Positions 29,107 through 37,728 of a DNA stretch of 64,000 nt are shown here, one piece after another; position 1 is the stretch's first letter, and each line of letters opens with the position of its first letter. The notes beneath the pieces were generated by a model. That model did not search any database. It worked only from the letters and a program-made list of their open reading frames with translations, and had not been told where the DNA came from. Made by a program: the position numbers and the translations under genes. Origin of the DNA: Comamonadaceae bacterium (lineage in GTDB: Bacteria; Pseudomonadota; Gammaproteobacteria; Burkholderiales; Burkholderiaceae_C); contig JAIXUC010000018.1 in the NCBI GenBank assembly GCA_027483665.1, positions 1-64,000 on the forward strand, written 5' to 3'.

Positions 29107-30330
29107 ATGCATTGCCAAGCACGTCATTCACCAGCCGGTGAGTGTGTCGGTCAGCAGGGGCGCCCAACTCTTGAAAAGCTCTTGGGCCCGCTGCTTTTGG
29201 CTTGCCTGGTGTTGGGTGGTGCGACCTCAGCGCGCGTGCAGGCGGCTGCCAGCCATCCCGTTGCGGAGCGCAAAGGATCGTCGCAGGCCGCGGCTTCCTC
29301 CAGACCTAAGGCCACTGCAGGATCCAAAGTCCAGCGCCAACAAGTCGCGGTGAAGGCCAAAGCTACATCCTCTGCCAGCAAGGCGAAACCGGTCGCCAAA
29401 GCGCGCCCCATGGCCAACCCTAAACAGCGTGTGAAGCGAACCTTGCAGGCCAATCGTGCTGCAAGTCCGCGCCCTCTTGCCGCTGCCCGCGCTGCTCCGG
29501 CACCCTTGCGCTTGTCGCACGCGCAACTCGCTGGGCTTCATACCAGCACGGATTCTTTGGAACTGAAATCAGCCGTCGCTTTGGTGATCGATCAGGAAAC
29601 CCAAGAAGTGCTCTACAGCAAGAACGATCAAGCGGTTTTGCCCATCGCTTCGCTCACCAAGCTGATGACGGCCATCGTCGTGCGCGAGGCGCAGCTGCCT
29701 GACGAGGAGGTGATCACCATCACGCAGGCCGACGTGGATACTGAAAAGGGGAGCGTCTCTCGGCTGCGGGTGGGTACTCGCTTGACCCGCGCCGAGTTGA
29801 TGCACCTGTCCTTGATGTCCAGTGAGAACCGCGCTGCGCACGCTTTGGGCAGAAGCTTTCCCGGCGGCATGGACGAGTTTGTCAAGCGCATGAACTTCAA
29901 AGCGCGGCAGTTGGGCATGAACGACACCCGCTATGTCGAGCCCACGGGTCTATCCAGCGCTAACCAGTCCAGTGCACATGACCTGGCCACGCTGGTCACG
30001 GTGGCCGCGCTCGACCCTGTATTGCGTGATTTCTCCACCTCTCACGGCTACCAAGTGGAGGTGGGCAAGCGGGTGGTCCAGTACAACAACACCAACCGAT
30101 TGGTGAAGCACCCCGACTGGGACATTGGCTTGCAGAAGACCGGCTACATCTCCGAGGCTGGGCGTTGTTTGGTGATGCAAGTGCGTGTTGCCGGGCGTCA
30201 ACTGATCATGGTGTTCTTGGATTCCGCCGGCAAACTGAGCCGCTTGGGTGACGCCGAGCGCGTGCGCCGTTGGGTTGAGCACAACGGACGGTCTGAGACA
30301 CAGCCCGTTCTAGAGCCCGTCAAGGGCTGA
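29107..30330 (+). CDS. D-alanyl-D-alanine endopeptidase/carboxypeptidase (PBP7-like, peptidase S11)
   Basis: 407-aa low-molecular-mass penicillin-binding protein. The ATG at 29107 has AAGGAG 9 nt upstream. A hydrophobic signal (LLGPLLLACLVLGGATSARVQA) is followed by a Lys/Ala-rich periplasmic linker of about 90 residues. The S11 catalytic motifs are all present: SLTK (IASLTKLMTA), SSEN (LMSSENRAAHALG) and KTG (LQKTGYISEAGRC). It cleaves peptide crosslinks or terminal D-Ala in peptidoglycan. It ends 1 bp before the convergent iclR stop. The long basic linker is unusual compared with E. coli PbpG (about 310 aa). Confidence 0.92.
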   Translation: MHCQARHSPAGECVGQQGRPTLEKLLGPLLLACLVLGGATSARVQAAASHPVAERKGSSQAAASSRPKATAGSKVQRQQVAVKAKATSSASKAKPVAKARPMANPKQRVKRTLQANRAASPRPLAAARAAPAPLRLSHAQLAGLHTSTDSLELKSAVALVIDQETQEVLYSKNDQAVLPIASLTKLMTAIVVREAQLPDEEVITITQADVDTEKGSVSRLRVGTRLTRAELMHLSLMSSENRAAHALGRSFPGGMDEFVKRMNFKARQLGMNDTRYVEPTGLSSANQSSAHDLATLVTVAALDPVLRDFSTSHGYQVEVGKRVVQYNNTNRLVKHPDWDIGLQKTGYISEAGRCLVMQVRVAGRQLIMVFLDSAGKLSRLGDAERVRRWVEHNGRSETQPVLEPVKG

Positions 30331-30331
30331 C

Positions 30332-31132
30332 TTAGCCCGGCTTGCTGGGTTCATGGCCCAATGCCTGCGATATTTCGCTGGCGCATGCCTGCAGTTTGGC
30401 GAGCCATGATTCGTTGATGCGATCGGCAGGTGCCGATATCGATAGACCCGCCAGCAGCTTGCCTTGGTCGTCGTGGATGCCTGCGGCCATGCAGCGAACA
30501 CCCAGTTCCAACTCTTCGTTGTCGCGCGCAATACCGGTTTGCCGAACCTTAGACAGCTCTTTTTCCAGGGTGGCCAACTGGGTGATGCTGTTGCGTGTTT
30601 GTCCGTGCAGGCCCGTGCGGGTGGCGTAAGCGCGCACCCGAGCTGGGTCGTCTGCTGCCAAAAACAGCTTGCCTACAGAGGTGAGGTGGAGCGGTGCTCG
30701 CCCGCCGATGGCCCTGACGACTTGCATACCCGAGCGTTCGCTGTAAGCCCGCTCGATGTAGACGATCTCATCGCCTTGGCGCATGCTCAGGTTGACGGGT
30801 TGCGCAATGAGCTTGTGCAGTTCGCGCATGGGTTGCAGGGCTGCGTCGCGCACGCTCAACCGCCCCTTAACCAAGTTGCCCAACTCCAAAAAGCGCATGC
30901 CCAGGCGGTAGTGGCCAGCTTCTGGGCGCTCGACAAATCGGCCCAATGCCAAGTCGTTGAGGATGCGGTGCGTCGTTGAAGGGTGCAGACCGGTTCTCTC
31001 AGAGACCTCCTTCAGGCTGATCGACTCGTCGCGGGTGGAAAGCACATCAATGATGGAGAACATGCGCTCCAAGACCTGAATGGATGGCGCAGGGACAGAA
31101 GCCGCGTTTTGAGCGTCGTCTGCTTTCTTCAT
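30332..31132 (-). CDS. IclR family transcriptional regulator
   Basis: 266 aa from the ATG at 31132, which overlaps the bpt stop (ATGA). The N-terminal winged helix has [20 protein letters not shown]; the C-terminal effector domain contains [22 protein letters not shown] and [19 protein letters not shown], all typical of IclR. Ligand and targets are unknown. It is the last gene of the ABM-dctP-aat-bpt-iclR run, so it may regulate that operon, possibly for an organic acid carried by the TRAP-type binding protein. Confidence 0.93.
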   Translation of the reverse strand: MKKADDAQNAASVPAPSIQVLERMFSIIDVLSTRDESISLKEVSERTGLHPSTTHRILNDLALGRFVERPEAGHYRLGMRFLELGNLVKGRLSVRDAALQPMRELHKLIAQPVNLSMRQGDEIVYIERAYSERSGMQVVRAIGGRAPLHLTSVGKLFLAADDPARVRAYATRTGLHGQTRNSITQLATLEKELSKVRQTGIARDNEELELGVRCMAAGIHDDQGKLLAGLSISAPADRINESWLAKLQACASEISQALGHEPSKPG

Positions 31133-31875
31133 GAGCCTGCTTCTGGCCTGGCCCAACCCTGTGGGCCGAGGAGTTCGTGGGGCTTGAAGCGCGCCTTGTA
31201 GGCCATCTTGGGGCTTTCGTTGATCCAGTACCCCAAGTAGACGTGCTCAAGCCCCAGTTCGCGCGCCTGCTCGATTTGCCAAAGAACGTTGAAGGTTCCG
31301 AAGCTTGCCCCTGGCATGGGGTCATAAAAGGTGTAGACGGCCGACAGGCCATCGCCCAATACGTCCAAGATGGACACCATCCGTAGCTCGCCCGGACCCC
31401 CTGCAGGCGACGGCTCGCGAAACTCGATCAATCTGGAGTTGACGCGGCTTTGTAGCAAAAACTGGGTGTATTGGTCGATGCTGTCGTGGTCCATGCCACC
31501 GCCTGGGTGGCGGTAATTCTGGTATTTCAGGTAGAGCTGATAGTGCTCGGGCAAGAACCCGAGTCGCAGCACACGGGCCTGCAACGACTGGTGCTGGCGC
31601 CATGCACGCCGTTGGCTGCGATCGGGTTTGAACTCTGCGGCTTTGACTCGCAACGCAATGCAGGCGCGGCATCCGTCGCAATAAGGCCGATAGGTGAACA
31701 TGCCGCTGCGGCGAAACCCGTTGGTTACCAGCGCAGAGTAGGCGTCACTGTGAATGAGGTGGCTGGGCGTGGCCACCTGAGAGCGTGCCAAGCGCGAAGG
31801 CAGGTAGCTGCAAGGGTACGGCGCAGTGGCGTAGAACTGCAGCGTGGAGAGCGGAAGGTCCTTGAGGTGCGTCAC
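31129..31875 (-). CDS. bpt: Aspartate/glutamate leucyltransferase (Bpt)
   Basis: 248-aa N-degron transferase of the bacterial ATE/Bpt family, which adds Leu to proteins with N-terminal Asp or Glu and so targets them to ClpS-ClpAP. Hallmarks are the N-terminal [15 protein letters not shown], the Cys-rich [20 protein letters not shown], and LIEFREP and YVFYDPM-like [17 protein letters not shown], with HVYLGYWI and [13 protein letters not shown] near the end. It lies 17 bp after aat, its functional partner, and overlaps iclR. Confidence 0.95.
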   Translation of the reverse strand: MTHLKDLPLSTLQFYATAPYPCSYLPSRLARSQVATPSHLIHSDAYSALVTNGFRRSGMFTYRPYCDGCRACIALRVKAAEFKPDRSQRRAWRQHQSLQARVLRLGFLPEHYQLYLKYQNYRHPGGGMDHDSIDQYTQFLLQSRVNSRLIEFREPSPAGGPGELRMVSILDVLGDGLSAVYTFYDPMPGASFGTFNVLWQIEQARELGLEHVYLGYWINESPKMAYKARFKPHELLGPQGWARPEAGS

Positions 31876-31892
31876 GCGAGGGACTCATGGCC

Positions 31893-32639
31893 TTAAAACA
31901 GGTCATTCCAGTATATGGGGTCAAAGCGCCAACTCTGGACGGATGGACGGACCCGGGCCCGGGCAAGCTCGTCGAGAAACCGCTCGCGGGCCCATGGCAC
32001 TGCCCCCAACGAAGCCAGATGCTGGGTTTGCTGCTGGCAATCGATCCACTCGATGTCATGCGCCCGGCAAAACGCCACCAAGGCCGAGAGCGCCACTTTG
32101 GAGGCATCCGTCTTGCGGGCGAACATCGACTCTCCGAAAACAGCCCGCCCAACTGCAACACAGTAGAGCCCGCCGACCAAGCTGCCGTCTGCCCAAGTTT
32201 CTACGCTGTGCGCCAAGCCGTGCCGGTGCAGCGCGCGGTAGGCAACCAGCATTTGCGGGTTGATCCACGTCCCGGACTGCCCCGCGCGCGGTGCCTGCGC
32301 GCACGCTTCGATGACCGTATCGAAGGCGCTGTCGATTCGAATCTCGCAGCCCTGTTGCGCGCGAAAGTGTCGTAGCGCCTGTTTGAGCGATCGGTGTAGG
32401 CGAAAAGACGCGCAAGGCAACACCATTCGCGGGGCTGGGCTCCACCAAAGAACGGGCTGTCCATCGCTGAACCAGGGAAAGATACCTTCGCTGTAAGCGC
32501 GCTCTAGCGTGGCCAAGTCGAGCGCACCACCGCCTGCCAGCAAGCCTGGTGCGGGGTCGCCCTCGGCCCAAGCCTGGGTCGCCGGCGGAAAGTCGTCGCC
32601 GGCCTCTAGCCAAGGCAAGGGTCGCGGGGTGCGGCTCAT
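31893..32639 (-). CDS. aat: Leucyl/phenylalanyl-tRNA-protein transferase
   Basis: 248-aa enzyme transferring Leu or Phe from tRNA to N-terminal Lys/Arg of proteins, marking them for ClpS-ClpAP. Family signatures are GLLAGGGALDLATLERAYSE, GIFPWFSDGQPVLWWSPAPR, HSVETWADGSLVGGLYCVAV, FGESMFARKTDASKVAL and WIDCQQQTQHLASLGA. The start overlaps the dctP-like gene stop (ATGA). Together with bpt directly downstream it gives both branches of the N-degron pathway in one operon. Confidence 0.96.
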   Translation of the reverse strand: MSRTPRPLPWLEAGDDFPPATQAWAEGDPAPGLLAGGGALDLATLERAYSEGIFPWFSDGQPVLWWSPAPRMVLPCASFRLHRSLKQALRHFRAQQGCEIRIDSAFDTVIEACAQAPRAGQSGTWINPQMLVAYRALHRHGLAHSVETWADGSLVGGLYCVAVGRAVFGESMFARKTDASKVALSALVAFCRAHDIEWIDCQQQTQHLASLGAVPWARERFLDELARARVRPSVQSWRFDPIYWNDLF

Positions 32640-33733
32640 CCCGTGCGCGAAGCGCGGCTGTGTTTGTCGATGAGCTGGCGGGCTGTAGCCAACAGCGCCT
32701 TGCCGTCAAAGCCGCGCTTGTCCAAATCGTCGGTCCACTGCAACTCCAGCGGGCGTGCCCTGCGCCGAAACTCTTGCGATGCGGCGGCGTCGAGCGTGTG
32801 AATGCTGTTGCCGCGTTTCACAGCCTCTTGACGTCCAAGCGCGTCGTTGGCTTGCTGAGTTTTGCCCAGCCAGGCCGAGGTGGCCAGCCCGGAATGGCGG
32901 TCGATGACAGCACGCAGATCGGTGGGTAGCTGGGCGTAGCGGGCTGGATTCATCGCCAAAATGAACGTGTTGGTGTAGAGGCTGCCCCCGTTGGCCGCGA
33001 ACTCCGTGTGGTGACGTACCAGTTCGTGTACCCGGATCGATGGCACCACCTCCCATGGGATCACGCAGCCATCGATGGTGCCCTTGCTCAAGGCATCTGG
33101 AATTCCAGGCAGCGGCATCCCGACGGGCACCGCATCCAGTGCAGCCAGCAGGCGGGTGACCAGACGAGTCGGCCCGCGCAACTTCAGGCCGCGCAGATCG
33201 GCCACGGAGCGCACAGCACGCGACACCGTGTGGATCACACCTGGCCCATGAACGTGCAGTGCCAGCACGCGCACGTCCTTGAATTCATCGGGGGCACTGC
33301 TCTGGATGTACTCCCAGAAAGCGCGTGATGTGGCCTGAGCGTCGGTCATCATGAAAGGCAGCTCGAAAACCTCGGCTCTGGGAAAGCGACCGGCGGTGTA
33401 ACCCGGCAAAGTCCATGCCACATCGACCACGCCGTCTTTCACCTGGTCGTAGAGCTGGGCTGGGTTTCCGCCCAACTGCATGGACGGGTAAGGCTCGAAG
33501 CGCAGGCGTCCGCCCGAGTCTTTTTCGATCAGATCCATCCATGGCTTGTGCATGCTCAGCCACACGTTGGACTGCGGCGACATGAACGTGTGGAACTTCA
33601 GCGTGATGGGGGCTGCGCTTTGAGCCCAGGCACGCGTCAAGCCCAGACCAGCGGCTGCGCCCACCAGCACGCGGCGTCTGGTGTGGCGCGTCGTTGCAGA
33701 CTGGTCGGCCCGCGCTGGAAGTTGGGCCGTCAT
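32636..33733 (-). CDS. TRAP transporter-type periplasmic substrate-binding protein (DctP-like)
   Basis: 365 aa with a Tat-like signal (HTRRRVLVGAAAGLGLTRAWA). The mature part matches DctP receptors: LKFHTFMSPQSNVWLSMHKP, YPSMQLGGNPAQLYDQVKDG, GRFPRAEVFELPFM, and LKLRGPTRLVTRLLAAL with the conserved Arg that binds substrate carboxylates. TRAP receptors carry organic acids. No DctQ or DctM membrane subunits are nearby, so it is orphaned or serves a transporter elsewhere. It overlaps the ABM gene and aat by ATGA on either side. Confidence 0.9.
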   Translation of the reverse strand: MTAQLPARADQSATTRHTRRRVLVGAAAGLGLTRAWAQSAAPITLKFHTFMSPQSNVWLSMHKPWMDLIEKDSGGRLRFEPYPSMQLGGNPAQLYDQVKDGVVDVAWTLPGYTAGRFPRAEVFELPFMMTDAQATSRAFWEYIQSSAPDEFKDVRVLALHVHGPGVIHTVSRAVRSVADLRGLKLRGPTRLVTRLLAALDAVPVGMPLPGIPDALSKGTIDGCVIPWEVVPSIRVHELVRHHTEFAANGGSLYTNTFILAMNPARYAQLPTDLRAVIDRHSGLATSAWLGKTQQANDALGRQEAVKRGNSIHTLDAAASQEFRRRARPLELQWTDDLDKRGFDGKALLATARQLIDKHSRASRTG

Positions 33734-34032
33734 GCGCTTGCAGCCACCCAGTCAAAGTGCTCCACCACGGGCGGCGCCGCGAAGAATGGGCCAACGATGG
33801 CACGCCATTGGGTAAACAGGGCTGACTGCCTGAAGCCCACCGTGTGGTCTTCCAGGGTGTTCCAGCGGATTTGCAGCACAAAGCGTTCAGGCGTTTCCAT
33901 GCTTTGGTGCACGGTATGCCCGAGGTAGCCGTTGGCCTTCGAGACCACGCTGCGCAAGCCGTGTTCTATGGCTTCACGAAAAGCCAAATGCTGCCCCGGG
34001 AGGATCCGTATGTCTGCGATCTCAAGAATCAT
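33730..34032 (-). CDS. Antibiotic biosynthesis monooxygenase (ABM) domain protein
   Basis: 100 aa from the ATG at 34032, which has TTGGAG upstream; a longer frame to 34125 looks non-coding. The ABM ferredoxin-like fold is suggested by MILEIADIRILPGQHLAFRE, GYLGHTVHQSMETPERFVLQIRWNT split as GYLGHTVHQSMETPERF and LQIRWNTLEDH, and a C-terminal PPVVEHFDWV. Members are quinol monooxygenases or heme-degrading enzymes; many have no known role. First gene of a five-gene operon ending with iclR. Confidence 0.8.
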   Translation of the reverse strand: MILEIADIRILPGQHLAFREAIEHGLRSVVSKANGYLGHTVHQSMETPERFVLQIRWNTLEDHTVGFRQSALFTQWRAIVGPFFAAPPVVEHFDWVAASA

Positions 34033-34170
34033 CAGTCGTCTCCAAGTGAATTGGGGATGGATAGTAAATCGCCACTGCTCGAACCACACCGAAAACACCC
34101 TGCGAACACTTGGGTGATGCGCCACTGTGTGGCCTCCTCACCGCGCTGGCGCCTTGCTATTCTTCGTGGC

Positions 34171-34809
34171 ATGAGGCTGTACAACTATTTTCGATCTTCA
34201 GCGAGTTTCCGGGTCCGCATCGCGCTAGAGCTAAAAGGGCTGCCCTATGAATACGTGCCGGTTCACCTGGGCCGTGGCGAGCAACGCACACAGGGCTACC
34301 TCGCGCTGGCCTCCAGTGGCTTGATACCCATGCTCGAGATCGATGGCTACAGGTTGTCCCAGTCCATGGCCATCATTGAATACTTGGACGAACGCTATCC
34401 AAGCCCGGCCCTGCTGCCTGCCGACCCCTTTGGCCGGGCCAGCGTTCGGGCCTTGGCGCAGTCCATCGCCTGCGAGATCCATCCCCTCAACAACATGCGC
34501 GTCCTGAAGTACCTGGTCAACGATCTCAAAACCCCGGAAGAAGAGAAGAACACTTGGTATCGGCACTGGGTGCGCACAGGGCTTGAAGCTTTTGAGCAGC
34601 AGTTGTCAACCCATGCAGCTGGCCCGTTTTGCTGGGGTGATTCGCCAACCTTGGCCGACTGCCTGCTGGTGCCGCAGATCTTCAACGGAAAGCGTTTCGA
34701 CGTTTCTTTCGACGGCTTGCCCAAGACCATGGCGGCATTCGAGGCCTGCATGGCCCTGGCGGCTTTTCAAAAAGCACAGCCGTCGGCTTGCCCAGACGCT
34801 CAGGCCTAG
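34171..34809 (+). CDS. maiA: Maleylacetoacetate isomerase (zeta-class glutathione S-transferase)
   Basis: 212 aa from the ATG at 34171 (MRLYNYFRSSASFRVRIALE). The zeta-class signature SSASFRVRIALELKG provides the catalytic Ser and glutathione contacts. SMAIIEYLDERYPSPALLP follows and the C-terminal helical domain has SPTLADCLLVPQI. It catalyses the glutathione-dependent cis-trans isomerisation in tyrosine or gentisate degradation. Fumarylacetoacetate hydrolase is not adjacent. No clear ribosome-binding site precedes the start. Confidence 0.93.
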   Translation: MRLYNYFRSSASFRVRIALELKGLPYEYVPVHLGRGEQRTQGYLALASSGLIPMLEIDGYRLSQSMAIIEYLDERYPSPALLPADPFGRASVRALAQSIACEIHPLNNMRVLKYLVNDLKTPEEEKNTWYRHWVRTGLEAFEQQLSTHAAGPFCWGDSPTLADCLLVPQIFNGKRFDVSFDGLPKTMAAFEACMALAAFQKAQPSACPDAQA

Positions 34810-34821
34810 CCGGTCAACGCC

Positions 34822-35631
34822 GTGCAGCCAACCCACCTCGCGTCTGCGCAGGAGCAGCCCAACCTGTTCATCAGCCCGCAATGGGCAGCCCCTGAGGGTG
34901 TGCGTGCCCTGATGACGACCCGGCTCGGGGGCTGCTCCAACGGGCCTTGGGCATCCATGAACCTCGGCACGCATGTGGGAGACGATGCCGCAGCGGTCCA
35001 TGCCAACCGACGCAAGCTGGCCCAACATCTGGGGGCCAGACCGGTCTTCATGAACCAAGTTCACGGTACTGCTGTGGCCTCGCTTGGGCCAGAGCTGAGA
35101 GAAGAACAACTGGACGGAGTCACCGCAGATGCATGCGTCACGGTCGCCCGCGGGCTAGCATGTACGGTGCTGGTAGCTGACTGCCTGCCCATTTTGTTGG
35201 CGCGAGCCGACGGCACTGCAGTGGCCGCAGCGCACGCCGGGTGGCGGGGGCTGGCTGGCGTGGGCGGAAAAGGGGTTGTGGAAGCAGCCGTTGCGGCCCT
35301 GAGCGGGCCCGGGGAACGCTGTGAGGTGGTGGCTTGGCTGGGCCCTTGCATCGGCCCCGGTCGCTTTGAGGTGGGAGACGACGTCCGGGGAGTCTTCTCC
35401 AACGCGGACTCCTCGTTCGTGCCAAACGGGACTGGCAAGTGGCTCGGCAATTTACCGCTGCTTGCACGCGAAAAGTTGCGTGACCTTGGCGTGATTCACA
35501 TCAACGGCAACGACGGCTCTTCCGTTTGGTGCACTTTCACGCAGACGTCACGGTTTTTCTCCCACCGGCGAGATGGCGTCCGGCTGGGCAGCACTGGCGG
35601 GCGAATGGCTGCCTGCGTCTGGCTGGCTTGA
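34822..35631 (+). CDS. pgeF: Purine nucleoside phosphorylase / laccase-domain protein (YfiH, PgeF)
   Basis: 269 aa using the GTG at 34822, 12 bp after maiA. The family pattern GVRALMTTRLGGCSNGPWAS..NLGTHVGDD is followed by MNQVHGTAV and ADCLPILLA with the zinc-binding Cys/His, AAAHAGWRGLAG with a further ligand, and LGPCIGPGRFEVGDDV. These proteins process purine nucleosides and, in E. coli, correct misincorporated residues in peptidoglycan precursors. Its last 84 bp overlap, in antisense, the 3' end of the following minus-strand gene. Confidence 0.93.
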   Translation: MQPTHLASAQEQPNLFISPQWAAPEGVRALMTTRLGGCSNGPWASMNLGTHVGDDAAAVHANRRKLAQHLGARPVFMNQVHGTAVASLGPELREEQLDGVTADACVTVARGLACTVLVADCLPILLARADGTAVAAAHAGWRGLAGVGGKGVVEAAVAALSGPGERCEVVAWLGPCIGPGRFEVGDDVRGVFSNADSSFVPNGTGKWLGNLPLLAREKLRDLGVIHINGNDGSSVWCTFTQTSRFFSHRRDGVRLGSTGGRMAACVWLA

Positions 35632-35859
35632 AACTGCTTTTGCCGCCAGGGCCGCAGCGGCGGCTTGCTCAGCCTCTTTGGCTTTGACGGCGCGACGCCT
35701 CGAAGGGCTGCCCATCAGGTAGACAGCCAGGGCGGTGGGCAATAGTCCGTACATCACGAAAGTGACGATCGCGCCAAGCACGGAGCCGTTGGCATGAAAG
35801 GCCTCGGCTATGGCCATCATGAAAGCGACGTAGAGCCATCCAATGACAAGAAGGTACAT
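35548..35859 (-). CDS. Small hypothetical membrane protein
   Basis: 103 aa: two hydrophobic helices (MYLLVIGWLYVAFMMAIAEA and VLGAIVTFVMYGLLPTALAVYL), then a cytoplasmic Arg/Lys-rich stretch (SPSRRRAVKAKEAEQ) and an Ala/Ser/Pro-rich tail. I do not recognise a functional family. It is divergent from phaC and its 3' 84 bp lie antisense to the end of pgeF, so the tail sequence is constrained by both genes. Confidence 0.75.
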   Translation of the reverse strand: MYLLVIGWLYVAFMMAIAEAFHANGSVLGAIVTFVMYGLLPTALAVYLMGSPSRRRAVKAKEAEQAAAAALAAKAVSSQPDAGSHSPASAAQPDAISPVGEKP

Positions 35860-35967
35860 GCTGAATCTTGATCTGCATCAGAGTGATGTGCGGAAAATGC
35901 CGCATACTGCACCGACCTCGCCGAAGAGCGCCGCCACTTGAGCGACCGAGCGAAGGAGGAGACAAGG

Positions 35968-37689
35968 GTGAGCACCGATTTTCCTGATTTCTGGACGAAG
36001 TCGGCTGAGCAATTTCAGCAGACCTTTGGTGACAGTTGGAACAAGGCACTTCAGGCTTTTGGCGGCTTGGCGTCGGCGCAAGGGGGCGCTTCCGGCTCCC
36101 CATCGCTGTCGTTTCACCCCGAGCGCCTCGAGGCTGTGCAGCGGCAGTACCTGAGCGAAGCCACGCAGTTGTGGAACGACAGCGTCAAGGGCTCGCCAGT
36201 TTTAAATGATCGGCGTTTCAGCGCTGGTCCTTGGGCAGCCAACCCCATCTCTTCATTTGCAGCAGCCACCTATCTCGTGAATGCGCGCGCGCTGATGGGC
36301 TTGGTCGACTCTGTCGAGACGGATGAAAAGGCCCGAAACCGCATTCGGTTTGCCCTGGAGCAATGGCTGGCCGCGACGGCACCCAGCAACTTTCTGGCGT
36401 TCAACGCAGAAGCCCAGCAGAAAGCCGTCGACACGCAAGGCGAAAGCATCACGCGTGGGCTGAAGAACTTGTTGCACGACCTGCGGCAAGGCCACATGAG
36501 TCAGACCGACGAGCAGCAGTTTGAAGTGGGCGTGAACGTGGCCACTTCCGAAGGTGCCGTGGTTTTCGAAAACGAGTTGTTCCAGCTCATTGAATACAAA
36601 CCCCAAACTGCCAAGGTCTACGAGCGACCACTGCTGGTGGTGCCGCCGTGTATCAACAAGTTCTACATCTTGGACTTGCAGCCTGACAACTCGCTGTTGG
36701 CCTATTCAGTAGCGCAGGGGCACCGCACTTTTGTGATCAGCTGGCGCAACCCTGACGAGTCGCTGTCTGACACCGGTTGGGACGATTACGTCGAGAAGGC
36801 CGTCATCGAGGCTATTCACACGGTGCAGAACATTACCAACTCGCGCCAGATCAACACCCTGGGCTTTTGCGTGGGAGGCACCCTGCTCGCCACAGCCTTG
36901 GGCGTTCTGGCGGCGCGTGGCGAGCAGGCCGCGTCGAGCATGACTTTGCTCACCACGTTCCTGGATTTCAGCGACACGGGGGTGCTCGACATCTTCATCG
37001 ACGAGGCTTCTGTTCGGTTGCGCGAGATGCAGTTCGCCAAGGGCGGCATCCTCAAAGGCCAGGAATTGGCGTCGACCTTCAGCTTTCTCAGGCCCAACGA
37101 GCTGGTCTGGAACTACGTGGTGGGCAATTACCTCAAGGGCGAAACCCCTCCGCCATTCGACCTCCTGTACTGGAACAGCGACAGCACCAATTTACCCGGC
37201 CCCATGTATGCCTGGTACCTGCGTAACACCTATCTGGAGAACCGCTTGTGCAAACCTGGCGGCACCACGGTCTGCGGCGAATCGCTCGACCTTGGCAAGC
37301 TCAAGATGCCGGCTTACATATACGGCTCCAGAGAAGACCACATCGTGCCCATCAACGGTGCCTACGCCAGCACCCAGTTACTCAAAGGTCCCAAGCGTTT
37401 CGTGATGGGTGCCTCTGGCCATATCGCAGGTGTCATCAACCCGCCTGCCAAGAAAAAGCGCAGCCATTGGGTCAGAGACCGATTGGCAGCAGGCCGTTTT
37501 CCAGCCACGCTTGAAAGCTGGCTGAGTGGCGCCACCGAGAAGCCCGGTAGCTGGTGGACTGACTGGTCCGATTGGCTAGAAGCCCATAGTGGCTCATCGG
37601 TTGCGGCACCCCGTCAATACGGGCGCGGCAACGCCTACTCGGCCATTGAGCCGGCGCCGGGGCGCTACGTGCGTCAAAAAGCTGTTTGA
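35968..37689 (+). CDS. phaC: Class I polyhydroxyalkanoate synthase
   Basis: 573 aa from the GTG at 35968, chosen because AAGGAGGA (35953-35960) is 7 nt upstream; a TTG at 35938 has no such site. It polymerises 3-hydroxyacyl-CoA into PHA at the granule surface. The N-terminal region FPDFWTKSAEQFQQTFG is typical, the lipase-like box GFCVGGT carries catalytic Cys301, and Asp in YGSREDHIVP and His in GASGHIAGVINPP complete the triad. It heads phaCAB, with phaA starting 40 bp after its stop. Confidence 0.96.
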   Translation: MSTDFPDFWTKSAEQFQQTFGDSWNKALQAFGGLASAQGGASGSPSLSFHPERLEAVQRQYLSEATQLWNDSVKGSPVLNDRRFSAGPWAANPISSFAAATYLVNARALMGLVDSVETDEKARNRIRFALEQWLAATAPSNFLAFNAEAQQKAVDTQGESITRGLKNLLHDLRQGHMSQTDEQQFEVGVNVATSEGAVVFENELFQLIEYKPQTAKVYERPLLVVPPCINKFYILDLQPDNSLLAYSVAQGHRTFVISWRNPDESLSDTGWDDYVEKAVIEAIHTVQNITNSRQINTLGFCVGGTLLATALGVLAARGEQAASSMTLLTTFLDFSDTGVLDIFIDEASVRLREMQFAKGGILKGQELASTFSFLRPNELVWNYVVGNYLKGETPPPFDLLYWNSDSTNLPGPMYAWYLRNTYLENRLCKPGGTTVCGESLDLGKLKMPAYIYGSREDHIVPINGAYASTQLLKGPKRFVMGASGHIAGVINPPAKKKRSHWVRDRLAAGRFPATLESWLSGATEKPGSWWTDWSDWLEAHSGSSVAAPRQYGRGNAYSAIEPAPGRYVRQKAV

Positions 37690-37690
37690 A

Positions 37691-37718
37691 GCTGGTCAAG
37701 TCCAGCGCCTCTTTTTTT
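37691..37718 (+). terminator. Hairpin with T-tract between phaC and phaA
   Basis: GCTGG (37691-37695) pairs with CCAGC (37702-37706) around a 6-nt loop; T7 lies at 37712-37718, 5 nt after the stem. The short stem and gap suggest a partial terminator that could lower phaAB transcription relative to phaC, or none at all. Confidence 0.45.
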
Positions 37719-37728
37719 GGAGAAGCCC

